This document shows, in pieces, positions 27,718 to 38,534 of a DNA stretch of 64,000 bases; position 1 is the stretch's first letter; each line of letters starts with the position of its first letter. This DNA is from Craterostigma plantagineum (taxonomy: Eukaryota; Streptophyta; Magnoliopsida; Lamiales; Linderniaceae). The translations under genes and the position numbers were made by a program. The notes under the pieces were generated by a model, which did no database searches, had not been told where the DNA came from, and saw only the letters and a list, made by a program, of their open reading frames with translations. The DNA lies in the NCBI GenBank assembly GCA_027422505.1, contig JAPQWV010000005.1:15087001-15151000 (forward strand). Direction: 5' to 3'.

Positions 27718-28744
27718 ATCTCCTCCTTTGTGTTCAATTAGCAATTCAGCGCTGGTTATCTTCGTCTTGTAATTGTCCTGAGTCCTCAAAGGACGCGTAT
27801 CAGAGTTGCGTACGCAAAACCGTTTGCATGCGTGTTCTTCTTCAATCATATCCTCCTTTGTCTTGTGACCTCTTATTTAAAAGATCTTCAAGCTCACCGT
27901 CTCTTGAACTTCTCTTCTCTTAAGTGTTCAAGCAGCTTGTTGGATCGTCTCATTTGTGTTCGATCTCTTCCTTGGATAGTTACCACTCCCCTACGTTTGT
28001 TCAACCTTTTGTTGGGATTGAGGAGTTCTCTTTAAATTTGGAGAGACGTACACGAGTCAAATCTTCTTTTTAGGTGTTCCAGCTCTCCCTTCACTTGTCG
28101 CAACTCCCCCTACATTTGTTCAACATTGTGTTGGGATTGTAAGTTTTTCTTTAAACTCGAAGAGCTGTACATGATTCGGCAGCTTTGATGCTTGAAGTCC
28201 ATGCTGAAGTTATTGGCCGTATCTTAGATTTACGTGTCCGATCTTTTCCTTCAACAATGGCACAGTTCCCCCTACATTTGTTCAACCTTGCTTTGTGATT
28301 GGGGTGTTTTCACTTTAAAATCGGAGAGTCGTACTTGAGGCGACAGCCTCAATCATTGAACTCTATTCTTCGCTTCATTCTTTGACGACACTTGATCTTT
28401 GGCATTTTCTGATCGGTATTGCACTTTCGTCGTGGCGTTGCTCCCATTTTGCTTTGGTACCCCTCCCCCTCAAGATCGAGCTGGGGAGATCGTCATGCGA
28501 TGGGACAAAATGGGGCATCATCTTTGGCAAGAAGATTGCGTTGTCGGGGCAAGATAATGGAGTTGATTTGTGGTCATGATAACTCTACTTCTCGATGTCA
28601 GATTCGTCATCTTCAAAGGAAGTTGTTTGGTTCGGCCTCGAAGATCTGGCTCCAAAAGAAGGTAGGCGTGGAGTGTGTTTTCTGACAATGTGTTTGGGCT
28701 CCTTGAGACTATTAGACGGAGTATGCAATGGAGGTCTGTGTAAT
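27718..28744 (-). mobile_element. 3' internal region of a minus-strand LTR element
   Basis: Directly adjoins the purine tract of the LTR at 27390-27717. On the minus strand, about 28590-28720 matches the region just upstream of the 3' LTR in the elements at 55800-56000 and 62100-62280. All three contain the reading SSRPNQTTSF followed by acidic residues (ESD or ESG). The match runs into Athila-like sequence at about 28745, where this element is broken. It carries several short purine or pyrimidine tracts (AACTCCCCCTAC on the plus strand near 28104 and 28266). Confidence 0.55.
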
Positions 28745-29409
28745 CTTAGCGCGACGGAAGGCTGGAATTTGATCGAGGATTATAGCGCTAATAGCTTTCG
28801 ACGCGGGAGCTCGGGCAATAGAGGCAAACCACCAGGAATGTACGATGTCGCTGAAACTACCGCAATCAACGCCAAGTTTGACGCCCTCCAACAACAACTG
28901 CAGACTTTGATGAATGCGTTGTTGCCTATGAAGCCGGCCGTTAACGCTGTCCAAATGCAAGCTACATCGAGGACTTCCACAACTATTGCGCCTTCTCATT
29001 CATATCCGACGTATACTCCACCATGCACTATATGCGGAGGAAGCCACGACGCAGCTCACTGCGTAGCCACTATTCCAACAGAGCAAGTCGATTACATGGA
29101 AAATTACCAAGGTCTGCGAAACTTCGTTCCAAATCTAGTTCATCCGAACCTGGCTTACGGGAATCAACAACAAGCTCCACCGGGATTTCAAATCAAAGGT
29201 CGCATGGATACCACGGTGGAAATTCCGAAGTTAACCCTCAAAGTCGCGGTGATAAGTTGGAGGGAATGCTCGAGAAGCTAATGGGAAAGCTCGACTCTCG
29301 CTTGGACAATCAAGTGGCCCGGTTGCAAAACACCGAATCTTTCCTACGAGCCTTGGAGAAATAAGTTGGACAGATTGCCGAATCAATCCAGCAACGTCCT
29401 CTCGGTTCA
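28745..29409 (+). pseudogene. gag C-terminal part (Athila-like)
   Basis: From about 28745 the frame reads SATEGWNLIEDYSANS, a short coiled segment (FDALQQQLQTLM) and a CCHC-like knuckle CTICGGSHDAAHC at 29024-29062, as in Athila-type Gag. The frame shifts near 29220 into the next one (GGNSEVNPQSRGDKLEGMLE). A TAA at 29362-29364 stands where related proteins have a residue before VGQIA. The apparent ATG at 28595 belongs to the antisense of the neighbouring element, so the open frame 28595-29281 is a chimera and not a gene. It could not give functional Gag. Confidence 0.7.
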
Positions 29410-30240
29410 TTGCCGAGCTACACCGAGACCAACCCAAAGGACCACCACGTAAAGGCGGTAATGCTTCGTAATGGGAGAGAGCTCGAGGAGGTGCAACAAT
29501 TGAAGAAGAAGAAGAATGTTGAGCCCGTGAAAGCAAACATCGAGGCCGACAAAGAAGAGGAGACCGTATCTAAGCCACCTGTCAAGGCGTATCAACCGAA
29601 AATTTCATGCCCGGCGAGACTTAAAAGGGACATCGTTGACGATCAGTTTGGTAAATTTCTTGCAATTTTTAAACAATTACATATTAATTTACCTCTTGTC
29701 GAAGCTCTTGCGCAGATGCCCCGCTGGGCAAAGTTTTTGAAGGACCTTATCACGAACAAACGCAAGCTCGAAGACGTTTCCACAGTCGAACTACGAGGGG
29801 AGTGCTCCGCCATCTTACAAAGAAAAATCCCGAAACAACTAAAAGACCCAGGGAGTTTCACTATACCTTGTTTAATAGGCGATCTTGTAGTACATAAGGC
29901 ATTGGCTGACTTAGGTGCAAGTATAAATTTAATGCCTTATTCGATGTTCAAGAAACTTGGCTTGGGAGAACCCAAACCTGCTAGGATGAGTATACAGTTA
30001 GCAGATAGATCTTTTTAATATCCTACGGATATTATCGAAGACGTTCTTGTTAAAGTCGACAAATTTATCATTCCTGCAGATTTCGTAATTCTCGACATGG
30101 AGAAAGATAAAAATATTCCTCTAATTTTAGGAAGGTCATTCCTTGCTAACGGAGGGACCATGGTCGATGTTCGTAACGGAACATTGACATTAACCATAGC
30201 TAGTGAAAAAGTGACATTTGATATGGCCGAGTTCATGAAC
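29410..30240 (+). pseudogene. Gag-Pol linker and aspartic protease, interrupted
   Basis: The frame from about 29365 to 30018 carries ETNPKDHHVKAVMLRNGRE, a charged linker rich in E and K, then the helical LARFP-like segment and the protease core ALADLGAS with catalytic Asp at 29908-29910 (family motif D-S/L-G-A). A single in-frame TAA at 30016-30018 interrupts it. The frame then continues as YPTDIIEDVLVKVDKF and IPLILGRSFLANGG, the second conserved part of the retropepsin fold. Apart from the stops the domain is well kept, suggesting moderate age. Confidence 0.75.
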
Positions 30241-31329
30241 AATGCCGAGAAGTTAGACGATAAGTGTTTTTATATTGATGCATGGAATGAATTCTTATCA
30301 TTGCAGGGACTTTTGCAGCCCGATTCCTTCATCTCAAAGCAAGAAATAGAGGAAAACAAGGATCTCCATGAGGAAGAGCCGAACGATGACCTACCCTTCG
30401 TTGTTGCACAAGCAGATGTAGGTGAGAATGTCAATGAAAAACCAACGACCGAGGTGCAAACGAACCGCAAAGAAAATCGTGAGAAAAGCTCGATCGAGGA
30501 ACCACCAACGCTCGAGCTCAAGCAGTTGCCCGATCACTTGGAATACGCTTTCCTAGAGGAAAATGCAAGGCTTCCGGTAATCATCGCGTCAAATCTGGAG
30601 AAGGAGCAGAAACTCATGCTCTTAGACACACTACGGGAGCACAAGAGGGCACTTGCATGGAAGATATCGGATATCCGAGGAATTAGCCCGACCTTCTGCA
30701 TGCATAAAATTCTAATGGAAGATGACTTCAAACCGATGGTACAACACCAAAGGCGTTTGAACCCCAACATGAAAGAGGTGGTGAAGGCCGAGGTAATTAA
30801 ACTGCTCGACGCGGGAGATTTATCCAATCTCGGACAGTGCATGGGTCAGCCCAGTTCAGGTAGTGCCGAAAAAAGGAGGAATGACAGTTGTGCCCAACGA
30901 GAAAAATGAACTCATTCCGACGAGGACTGTCACGGGATGGCGCGTATGCATCGATTATCGTAAACTCAACGAAGCAACTCGAAAAGACCATTTCCCTCTT
31001 CCTTTTATTGATCAAATGCTTGAACATTTATCTGGTCATGAATTTTATTGTTTTCTAGATGGACTTTCCGGTTATTTGCATATTCTCATTGCACCCGAGG
31101 ATCAAGAGAAGACGACGTTCACGTGCCCGTTCGGGACATTCGCTTACCGACGGATGCCTTTTGGACTTTGCAATGCTCCGATCACCTTCCAACGTTGCAT
31201 GATGGCTATCTTCGATAAACTAATAGGTGACGGAATGGAGGTATTCATGGATGATTTCTCGATTTTTGGTGACTCATTCGAGGTATGCTTATTTAATTTA
31301 AAGAAAGTACTTCAGCGATGCGAGGAAAC
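30241..31329 (+). pseudogene. Reverse transcriptase N-terminal half, frameshifted
   Basis: An acidic linker (about 30300-30520) is followed by the RT entry segment (LPDHLEYAFLEEN, GISPTFCMHK, RRLNPNMKEVVK). A loss of about two bases at 30816-30820 shifts the frame. The RT then continues with VVPNEKNELIPTRTVTGW, CIDYRKLN, PFGTFAYRRMPFGLCNAP and the catalytic box F-M-D-D at 31244-31255 (Y/F-x-D-D in the family). The box LDGLSGYLHI has diverged from the usual LDGYSGYNQI. The domain stops after RCEET at about 31329, so thumb, RNase H and integrase are absent. Confidence 0.8.
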
Positions 31330-32250
31330 ATTGTATCAAAGCCTTTTGATATAAATCAAAATGCCTTTCTGCTTTAAGTTTTGTCAGTCGTCAAAAAGAG
31401 GAAAATTGCAAGAAATCATGAATTTAATTATTCAGATTAATAGTTTTGTTGATTGAACATTAACTTAAATAAATAATGGTTAGTAAACGATGAAATCGGA
31501 ATAGGCCAGCAGAACGCCAGCGCAAGATGAAATCGGATCAAGGCTGTAATACCAGAACTGCCAATGAGATCAGACTGCCTCGATGCCGGAAGTGCCACGC
31601 TGGACAGATTCAGAAATATTCAAGCGCGGAAATATGAGGACTTCTGACGTTCATTAAATACAAGGCTGCTAGCTGGAGCTACTTGAAGTCAAGCCAAGCT
31701 TAATAACGAATGAAGTGCAGGCACAGTGCAAACCGGCTGAAGGACCGGACATATCCATTTTGGGTAAAGCTAATAAATGCTCTGTCCGGTACATGAAGAG
31801 GTATCTCACAGAGGGCTTCAACTTCAACCCAACTATAAATGTGAGGGATGCAAAGTGAAGAATTACTTCACCTACTATGAATTTCAAGAACAAGAGAATT
31901 AGCTTGAGCATTGAAAATTACAAAGTTCTTTGAGCGAGAAAAGAATTAAGGTGTTGTCATTACTGCACTGACGTGAACGGTTGGTGGGTAAGTTCTCAAC
32001 GGACTGTAAAAAGCTGTTGAAAGAGACGGACTGTAAAAAGCCATTTAGAGAGGTCTAGGAGTTTAGTTAGCAAAGTATAGCTATGCGGGTTATATTGAGT
32101 CAATCTAGCTAAGGAGGTTGTACGACAAGTGTTATCAACCGATGCTTCTAGTGGATATCTTCCTGACCGGGAAGAATGGGAGACATAGGAGATTTTAACT
32201 CCGAACTTCCAGAAACAAATTCTCACCGCAAACAAACACACACACACACA
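31330..32250 (+). mobile_element. Possible SIRE-like copia 3' end and LTR remnant
   Basis: TGTCAGTCGTCAAAAAGAGG at 31382-31401 followed by AAAATTGCAAG resembles the purine tract and LTR start of Maximus/SIRE copia elements. The sequence from about 31407 reads like an LTR R-U5 region, with a repeated GACGGACTGTAAAAAGC segment at about 31999 and 32026 and the phrase GGAGACATAGGAGATTTTAA near 32179. It ends in an (AC)n tract at about 32228-32250. No primer site or coding region is visible. Assignment rests on resemblance only. Confidence 0.4.
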
Positions 32251-32960
32251 CCACGCTCACATCCGGTCTTGGTTCAAAACCGACCGGTTTCTTCCGCACC
32301 AGTCAACACACTAACATATCAAGCACACCGGTATTGACCTTTAACGAGATCAAAACTGAAAAACTAACATAAGATAATCGAGTGTTTTAAACACAAACGG
32401 ATCCTAACACAACTCCACTCAGAAAATGACACGTGGCATGTTACACCGGTTAAAACACACATACGTATGTTAAATAACCATATTACATGTTATATTTTTA
32501 ATGGGAGTTGGGTTATACCCAATTGGATTGTTAAGCGAAGGCCTACTTACAATTATGTTGATTTTAAGTTTTGCGAAACTGGATAGATTTGATATCGAAA
32601 TTTGTTTCTACTTTTGAATGCAATATGAAGCTATAAAACTTCCCCCCATTTTTGAGATACAATTCTTTATACCAAAAAAAACAAAAAAAAAAACTGTTTT
32701 TTCCCTATATACTTCACACCCATATCCATGAATGATATGGAACAACAGAAAATAATACATTAATCATTCAATTCTCTAGAGTCCACTACTCCGTAACATC
32801 ACCAAAAAAAAAATAAGTATAGAAACAAATACACATCAAACAAATCGCTAACAAGGATCATTCTTATCTTAAAGACATGGGATAATACCCAGGAACGTTA
32901 TAAAAGTACATCACCCACACACACATAAAAAAAAAAAAAAAAAGAGAATCACTGAAACTG
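32251..32960. other. AT-rich intergenic stretch
   Basis: No gene or element boundary recognised. It contains several A runs, including one of about 19 A at 32926-32943. It probably includes the 3' UTR and polyadenylation region of the minus-strand gene that ends at 32973. Confidence 0.5.
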
Positions 32961-32972
32961 TAATAGAACTAC

Positions 32973-33233
32973 CTAATTTCTTCTCCGGCTAAATGACCGG
33001 AAAAATCCCCCAGCAGTCGCCGGAGGAGAATCACTGCCTGCCGGAATATCCTCTAAAGCAGCAGCCCAACGGCGAATACTCAAACTTCGAACGGTCTTGA
33101 AGCTATGCGATCGTTGTGTCTTGGAAAAGACATTCGAAGACTGTGAGATGATCAAATAGACAAGAGCTTGTACTAGAATGAACAACCCTACTTTCAACAC
33201 CATGCCACCACCTAAGTTGCTCTCAACTTCCAT
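32973..33233 (-). CDS. Small conserved plant membrane protein, function unknown
   Basis: Encodes 86 residues starting at the ATG at 33233 (MEVESNLGGG); a GTG two codons upstream is not a likely start. Residues about 10-30 (MVLKVGLFILVQALVYLIIS) form one hydrophobic helix, a membrane anchor or uncleaved signal anchor. It is followed by a polar, basic tail rich in S and R with SSNVFSK, RSLSIRRWAAALEDIP and a C-terminal FRSFSRRRN. I recall this layout from small uncharacterised proteins of many plants, which end in an S/P-rich tail; their function is not known to me. Composition and GC content are clearly coding compared with the AT-rich flanks. The frame is single-exon and intact. It is the best candidate for a live host gene in the window. 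Confidence 0.75.
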   Translation of the reverse strand: MEVESNLGGGMVLKVGLFILVQALVYLIISQSSNVFSKTQRSHSFKTVRSLSIRRWAAALEDIPAGSDSPPATAGGFFRSFSRRRN

Positions 33234-34237
33234 CACCACGAATTTTGATACTATGAAACAAAATGATTTTTTAGGGTATAATAGGACAAGGGTTTTTTCT
33301 AAGAATTGACGAGATATATTATGTGAAATGAAATGATTTGAAGACGTTGTAGTACGTAGTTCCTTGAGATATGTAGAGACGTGTGTGTTATTTGTATATG
33401 AGAAAAGGTGAGATTATTAGCAGACGCGTTTTCTTCCACGTACAGGACTGGTCTTCATATTGACGAGTCGTGTCAGCAATAGTTTATAAACACACGTGAA
33501 TTTTTTAATGGACGATAATAATTTTGAATAAAGTAGATGTCGATATAACTGTTTCAATGATTTGTGCATGTTGGGAATGGGATGACATGAGAGATGAAAT
33601 AAGACGCAACCGCTTATTAGGGCAGCTTTCAACGTTATAATATGATCGATATCCTTCTACTCAGGGTAATAATGTGATATCCGTCCACTTCATTCATACG
33701 TGTAACGTAAGATAAGGATAGGATAATCCGTTAAAGTTTGACGACGATGAATAAGTTTGGCGTTAAAGTTTGTCGACGATGAATAAGTTTGGCAACGACT
33801 GTTGATCAAATAAGACATTCTTTGTTATGGATTTTTTTTCTCGGTTGATGTAGGGAATATCCAGTACTGAGAGATCATCGTTCATGAAATTCTAGAACGC
33901 AAGATTTCTAAAGTTCACCATAATATAAATAAATTATATTAGTCCGTTGGTAAGGTAGGGTTCTAGATTATGTGCCCAGCCGCCGGTCAGATAAACTAGT
34001 TGTGTTGCACACTTGATACATTAGCAATTAATATTTAGTTGTTTTATGTAATGAGTGGTTTTATTTTTAAAATATAATTATTTAAATCGATAAATTTTGA
34101 TAAATCAAAATTAGCAGTTTAAAGGCCCTAAGGCTTAGTATAATAGAATACAGGTCACCTCCCTAAAGGAAAAAAACCTAATATAGAACTTGCACCATGA
34201 AATTGTATGTACAATTTAAACTCGATAAATTAATACC
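33234..34237. other. Upstream region of the small gene, otherwise unassigned
   Basis: The first 200 bp should hold the promoter and 5' UTR of the minus-strand gene; an AT-rich CTATTATACCC (minus strand, about 33276-33286) could serve as a TATA element. The rest has no recognisable gene. It contains a 32-bp tandem duplication at 33730-33793. Confidence 0.4.
33730..33793. repeat. 32-bp tandem duplication
   Basis: Two adjacent copies of a unit beginning GTTAAAGTTTG and ending AATAAGTTTGGC, at 33730-33761 and 33762-33793, differing at one base (GACGAC versus GTCGAC). Confidence 0.85.
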
Positions 34238-34245
34238 CTGGCCGG

Positions 34246-34917
34246 TAGGGGTGTTCAACGGCCGGTTCGGTCCGGTTTTGTAAAAATTCGGTTCGGTTTT
34301 TTCGGTTTCGGTTTTACATTGTCTTAATCCGATATCCGAACCGTTTCAGTTTGGTTCGGTTCGGTTTTTTCACTATTCGGTTCGGTCTTTTGGGTTCGGT
34401 TTTTTCGGTTAAAGATTTTAATTAAAAAAAAATATTGTGAGTTGAAAAGTTGTGGTTATTAAAAAACAAAGGAAGGTCTATAGAATGTGACATAACAGAC
34501 TGAACCAGCTGAAACGGTGGGAGAAGCTGTAGTCGATTGATTTTGCCTAAAATTAGGTTACTGTGTTTTTTTTTTTACGTTTGGGTGATGATGATTTCTT
34601 ATTATTATTCTATTTTTAATTTAGTTGAATTGCTTGGGCTCTACTTTAACTGCAATTGGACTATATCATTAATATCTTTGGGCTTTATTTCAAGACTACT
34701 AATATCATTGGCCCATTCCATGATAAATAATATATATAATTCGGTTTTCGGTTATTTCGGTTATTTTTTACTGAAAACCGAAAATCGAATCGAAAACCGA
34801 AATTTACTAAATCCTAAACCGAAACCGGCCGAAAAACCGAATTAACCGAACCGAAAAAACCGAAAATTTCGGTTCGGCCGGGTTTTTTCGGTTTTATCCG
34901 AACTTTGAACACCCCTA
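34246..34917. mobile_element. hAT-type MITE with 8-bp target-site duplication
   Basis: The 672-bp element has perfect 13-bp terminal inverted repeats, TAGGGGTGTTCAA at the left and TTGAACACCCCTA at the right. Both sides are flanked by the identical 8-mer CTGGCCGG (34238-34245 and 34918-34925), the size typical of hAT transposition. The subterminal parts are dense in GGTTCGGTT-type words on the left and their complement (AACCGAAAACC) on the right, so the ends can fold on each other over about 150 bp. There is no transposase; the 102-codon frame at 34537 is AT-rich and not protein-like. Confidence 0.9.
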
Positions 34918-34925
34918 CTGGCCGG

Positions 34926-36220
34926 CCCAATAATGTATTATCTTTTAATTTTAACAAATTATTTATTTATAATTTATTCTTCAATTTTATAGACATCATT
35001 TAAAACATATATTAATAAATAATGTACAAACCATTCAAATTAAGTTAAGATTATTTTGATATTAATATTATGATAATGATATATTGTTTTGATAATATAG
35101 ATTTGTAATATTGATAGTAAGATTATAGAGATGATGTATTAATGTAATTTAATTTTGTGTGTTTTTCAATACACATGACCAATTTTAGTAATCTAATTTC
35201 ACTATAACAAACAATTTTACATAATTAAAACATTTAATCCCATTATGATCAACCAAGTTTACAATATCAACAAAGATATACTAGTCAATATATAAGTTTG
35301 CAATTGTCCATTGATAGCCTGTTGGAGTAAACTCAAGTTTGCCGTTCAAATACTTGAATTTCAGAGAAAAGTGACACGAATAATGTTATTTTTAATAGTG
35401 CTATTAAAAAGGTAGATAACTTTCGCACCTTATTACAAAACAAATCAACTTTTTCAATTTAAACTAATATTATTTTCAGTTTTCATCACAATTCTTTCAA
35501 AATACAATTATCTCCATTGTTATTTAAAAGAAGTAAAACAATTGCTCTTAATTATATTTTAATTCTAAAATATTTTTTACTCATTATTTTTTTTCCAATC
35601 TCGCCATACCATTGGAAATCAGTCATACATGACATTCTTCATCTTGGCATATATATTATGAAATATTATTTAACGCATTAACAAAAAAAAAACTCAAGAA
35701 AAATGTAGTAGTCCGTAGAATGTTAAAATAAGTATTATTTAGCAAAAACTAATTTCTAATTTTTCTTATCACAACTCATCATAGTTTTCCCTTGTGTGTT
35801 CTTCTTGTGAGACCTTCGATCCATTTCACACGGATATCTTCGTGATCGCTTACGCCATATCCTTCTCTCCGGACGTAAATAAGGATTATGTATGAAATGA
35901 AAAGGAGCCTTCCAACGTGGCTCCTCTAATGGACACTCAAATTTCTCCAATATCTCAAATCTAAAATCATGAATATATTCACATGGATACCCTTTAAAAT
36001 GCTTGCAAACCAAAACAAATATAAAATGAAATATATTTCTTATTGTCAACTGAATGATTTGGATTATGTCTTATTCGAAGGTTATTTTCTTAGTAATATC
36101 TTCGAAATTAAGTCACTAGTATTGAATTACTAAGATTGAAATAAACCTTAACCTCCCCACTTATCAAACCTCGTCCCGCCAATTCACCGACCTATGCGTA
36201 CCGTTCAAAACACACACAAA
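34926..36220. other. AT-rich intergenic stretch
   Basis: Apart from the exon-like frame at 35756-36001, no gene, element or repeat is recognised here. Confidence 0.4.
35756..36001 (-). pseudogene. Exon-like C-terminal coding fragment, unidentified
   Basis: The minus-strand frame reads HFKGYPCEYIHDFRFEILEK, then FECPLEEPRWKAPFHFIHNP, then a strongly basic end (RRIWRKRSRRYPCEMDRRSH) to a TAG at 35756. Composition is far from that of the AT-rich surroundings. The upstream sequence TTTGTTTTGGTTTGCAAG ends exactly at the H codon and would serve as a splice acceptor. No ATG starts it and no upstream exon is seen. It is either a last exon of an unrecognised gene, or an exon relic moved by a transposon. 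I do not recognise the family. Confidence 0.3.
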
Positions 36221-36989
36221 CACTAGTAGAAAATGATCCATACGCGATGGCACTTTGGGCGACGGTTCCTCAAAAACCGTCGCCTATAGTGGACGCGGTG
36301 GCACTTTCGTATTTTTTGTAGTTTTTGTTCGTCATAGGCTTCTGTTTCTTGGCCGGAACCGTCGCCTATAATAGACTAAAGCCTCCTGCGGCGGTTTCCT
36401 CCCAAATAACCGTCGCCTATATGGTTTTTTAATTTATATATTTTTTAAGATGAATATGGACGACGGTTTCTACGTTGATAAGAACAACCGTTGCCTATAC
36501 ACTTTTTATTTATTTATTTTTTTCTAAATATGAGTCTGGGCGACGGTTGTTGCGTAGAAACCGTCGCCCAAGGTCTCCAACATCGGTTCTTCTTTTAAAT
36601 TTCATTTGCTTTTATTTTTTTTAAATATGAGTGGGTGACGGTTGTTAGGTAGAAACCATCGCCCAAGGTCTTCCAGATTCTTCTTTTAATTTATTTTTAT
36701 TTCTTTCTAAAATATGAGTTTGGGCGCCGGCTACGTAACGTTTGGCTAACGACCGTCGCCCATGAAGTTTTGCGAAAAAAGGGTCGGGATTCTGAAATTT
36801 TACAACCCTCCCAAATTACTTTTTGATCTCATTATCCCTCTCTCTCTTTTTCATTCCACTACACCAACAAAAAGCCGAGGAAGCAGAAGAGGCAAAATCC
36901 GAAAGGGCACAAACCGATCGCCTAGCTAAGGGTCGACGAAATAGAGCGAGGAAGACGGCGGCCGTGAAAAAAGCAGAGGTTCTCTAACA

Positions 36990-37049
<60 letters not shown>

Positions 37050-37828
37050 TCTTCTTCTTCTTCTTCTTCTTCTTCTTCTTCTTCTTCTTCTTCTTCTTCT
37101 TCTTCTTCTTCTCTCCTCCGTTCTTTTCCTTTCTTTTCTCGGCTGCTCAGATCTGGCAGATGTTGTGGCAGTCGGATGTCGTAGCGGTGGATCTGGATGT
37201 GGTGGTGTTGGGCGGCGACAGCTTTGGTGGTGTTGGGAGGCGGATCTGGACGTGGTGGGGTGGACGGCGGGGCTGCTATGGGGTGGCCGATGATGGACTA
37301 CGACAGGGCGGTGGCCTGGTCGCGGCGGTGTTGGGCTACGACGGCGACGGCCAGATTTCGTCTCGGTGTTGTTGGGCTGCTATGGGGGTGGCAGGCGATG
37401 GACTACGGCAGGTCGGCGATGGACGGATCTAGGCGCCGTCGAACAGGGTTAGAGCTGGGCGGCGCGGTGTTGGGCGGCGATGGCTAGATCTGGGCCACGA
37501 CGGCAACGGAAACTGCCATATCTGTGGTGGTGCCTGGGTTGATGTGTCCGCTAGATCCCGGCAACGGGACGGCGGCCGCTTTTTTTCTTAATTTTCAGTT
37601 GATGTTTGGCGACGGTTGTTGTGACAGAAACCGTCGCCCATGATTAAATTTAAAGAAATTGACTTTGGGCGACGGTTGTTTTGACAGAAATCATCGCCCA
37701 TTCGTCATAACAGCAGCTTACGGGGTACTGTGCACACCCGTCGCCCAAATCACGCACATGGGCGACGCACAGAAACCGTCGCCTATGGCCAATAACAACC
37801 GTTGCCCATGTCTATTTATGTACTAGTG
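36221..37828. mobile_element. Non-autonomous CACTA element
   Basis: It begins CACTAGTAGA and ends TACTAGTG, with the 3-bp duplication AAA on both sides (36218-36220 and 37829-37831). Both subterminal regions are packed with about 19 copies of GGCGACGGTT or its complement AACCGTCGCC, in alternating orientation, which is the usual layout of transposase-binding subterminal repeats. The 1608-bp body carries a (CT)n-(CTT)n tract at 36993-37112 and a GC-rich G/T-biased section at 37160-37500. No transposase is present, so mobility would need an autonomous partner. Confidence 0.92.
36993..37112. repeat. Compound microsatellite (CT)n(CTT)n
   Basis: About 27 CT units run directly into about 22 CTT units inside the CACTA element. 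It is likely polymorphic in length. Confidence 0.95.
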
Positions 37829-37831
37829 AAA

Positions 37832-38280
37832 CTATGTGTCAAAAATTATTGCATCTTACAGTTTAGTTCAGTTTTAAGTTTCTACTTTCTTTCATTTTAT
37901 TTCTACCCGTGAGAAGTTATAGCTTAGTGGGTCTACAATTTTATATTAGTGGTGTGTTGTAGTTACTCTTTCGCATATGATGTAATATTACGTCAATATC
38001 CCGTTTGGTTACAAGCTCCAAATAAAAGCCCACGTTAAATTATAAGAAATATAACCCGTCATATTTTATCTCACCACTTTTATCTATATTATTTATACAG
38101 AGGCTTGCAAATTGTTTAATGGGCTTTTCATTAATGACGGGCTGAACATAAAAAACACAAACAACATATAATGGGTCATTATTAATATTATGTGGTATAA
38201 TCTAGGATACCAAACAGACCGCAAGTGTCAATACAATATTCCAATTTTACAGAATATAGTTTTCTCTTTTTTATTTTGTT
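37832..38280. other. AT-rich stretch left of a copia relic
   Basis: No gene seen. Part of it may be a decayed 5' LTR of the copia element that follows, because a primer-site-like sequence starts at 38285, but no TG start or repeat of the right-hand LTR could be recognised. Confidence 0.35.
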
Positions 38281-38534
38281 ATATGGTTATTAGAGCATTG
38301 GCTCAGGTCCTAAGTTCATTCTTCCTGTCTATCAAGTTTGTCTTGTTGGGGAAGATCAAAATTTTGATTTGAGAAGCTTGTTGGTACTAATTACAAGTAT
38401 TGACGGATGTGCACGAAGACTTATCTTCAAGGTCAAGACTAGTTGAAGTTAATTGCTGGTGCTCATACAGAAATTCAAGTAGACACGCCTGATAAGGAGT
38501 TGATTTATCATATTCGTGATGTAAATTCTCCGAA

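Larger units (their letters stand above)
28745..31329 (+). mobile_element. Decayed Ty3/gypsy (Athila-like) retrotransposon fragment
   Basis: Contains, in order, the end of Gag with a zinc knuckle, a linker, the aspartic protease and the N-terminal half of reverse transcriptase. Both ends are broken: the left joins a minus-strand LTR element at about 28745, the right joins a different element just after the RT motif RCEET at about 31329. RNase H, integrase and LTRs are missing. Phrases such as ALADLGASINLMPYS, GISPTFCMHKIL and TRTVTGWRVCIDYRKLN are characteristic of non-chromovirus plant gypsy elements of the Athila/Tat branch. The placement in Athila rather than Tat is from general resemblance only. 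Confidence 0.8.

Noticed and set aside
34537..34845. 102-codon frame inside the hAT MITE
   Set aside because: Composition is purely AT-driven and it ends in the GGTTCGG-word region; no transposase motif.
37160..37487. Two overlapping GC-rich frames of 90-96 codons
   Set aside because: They are Gly/Trp/Ala-biased, overlap each other in different frames and lie inside a non-autonomous CACTA element; no domain recognised.
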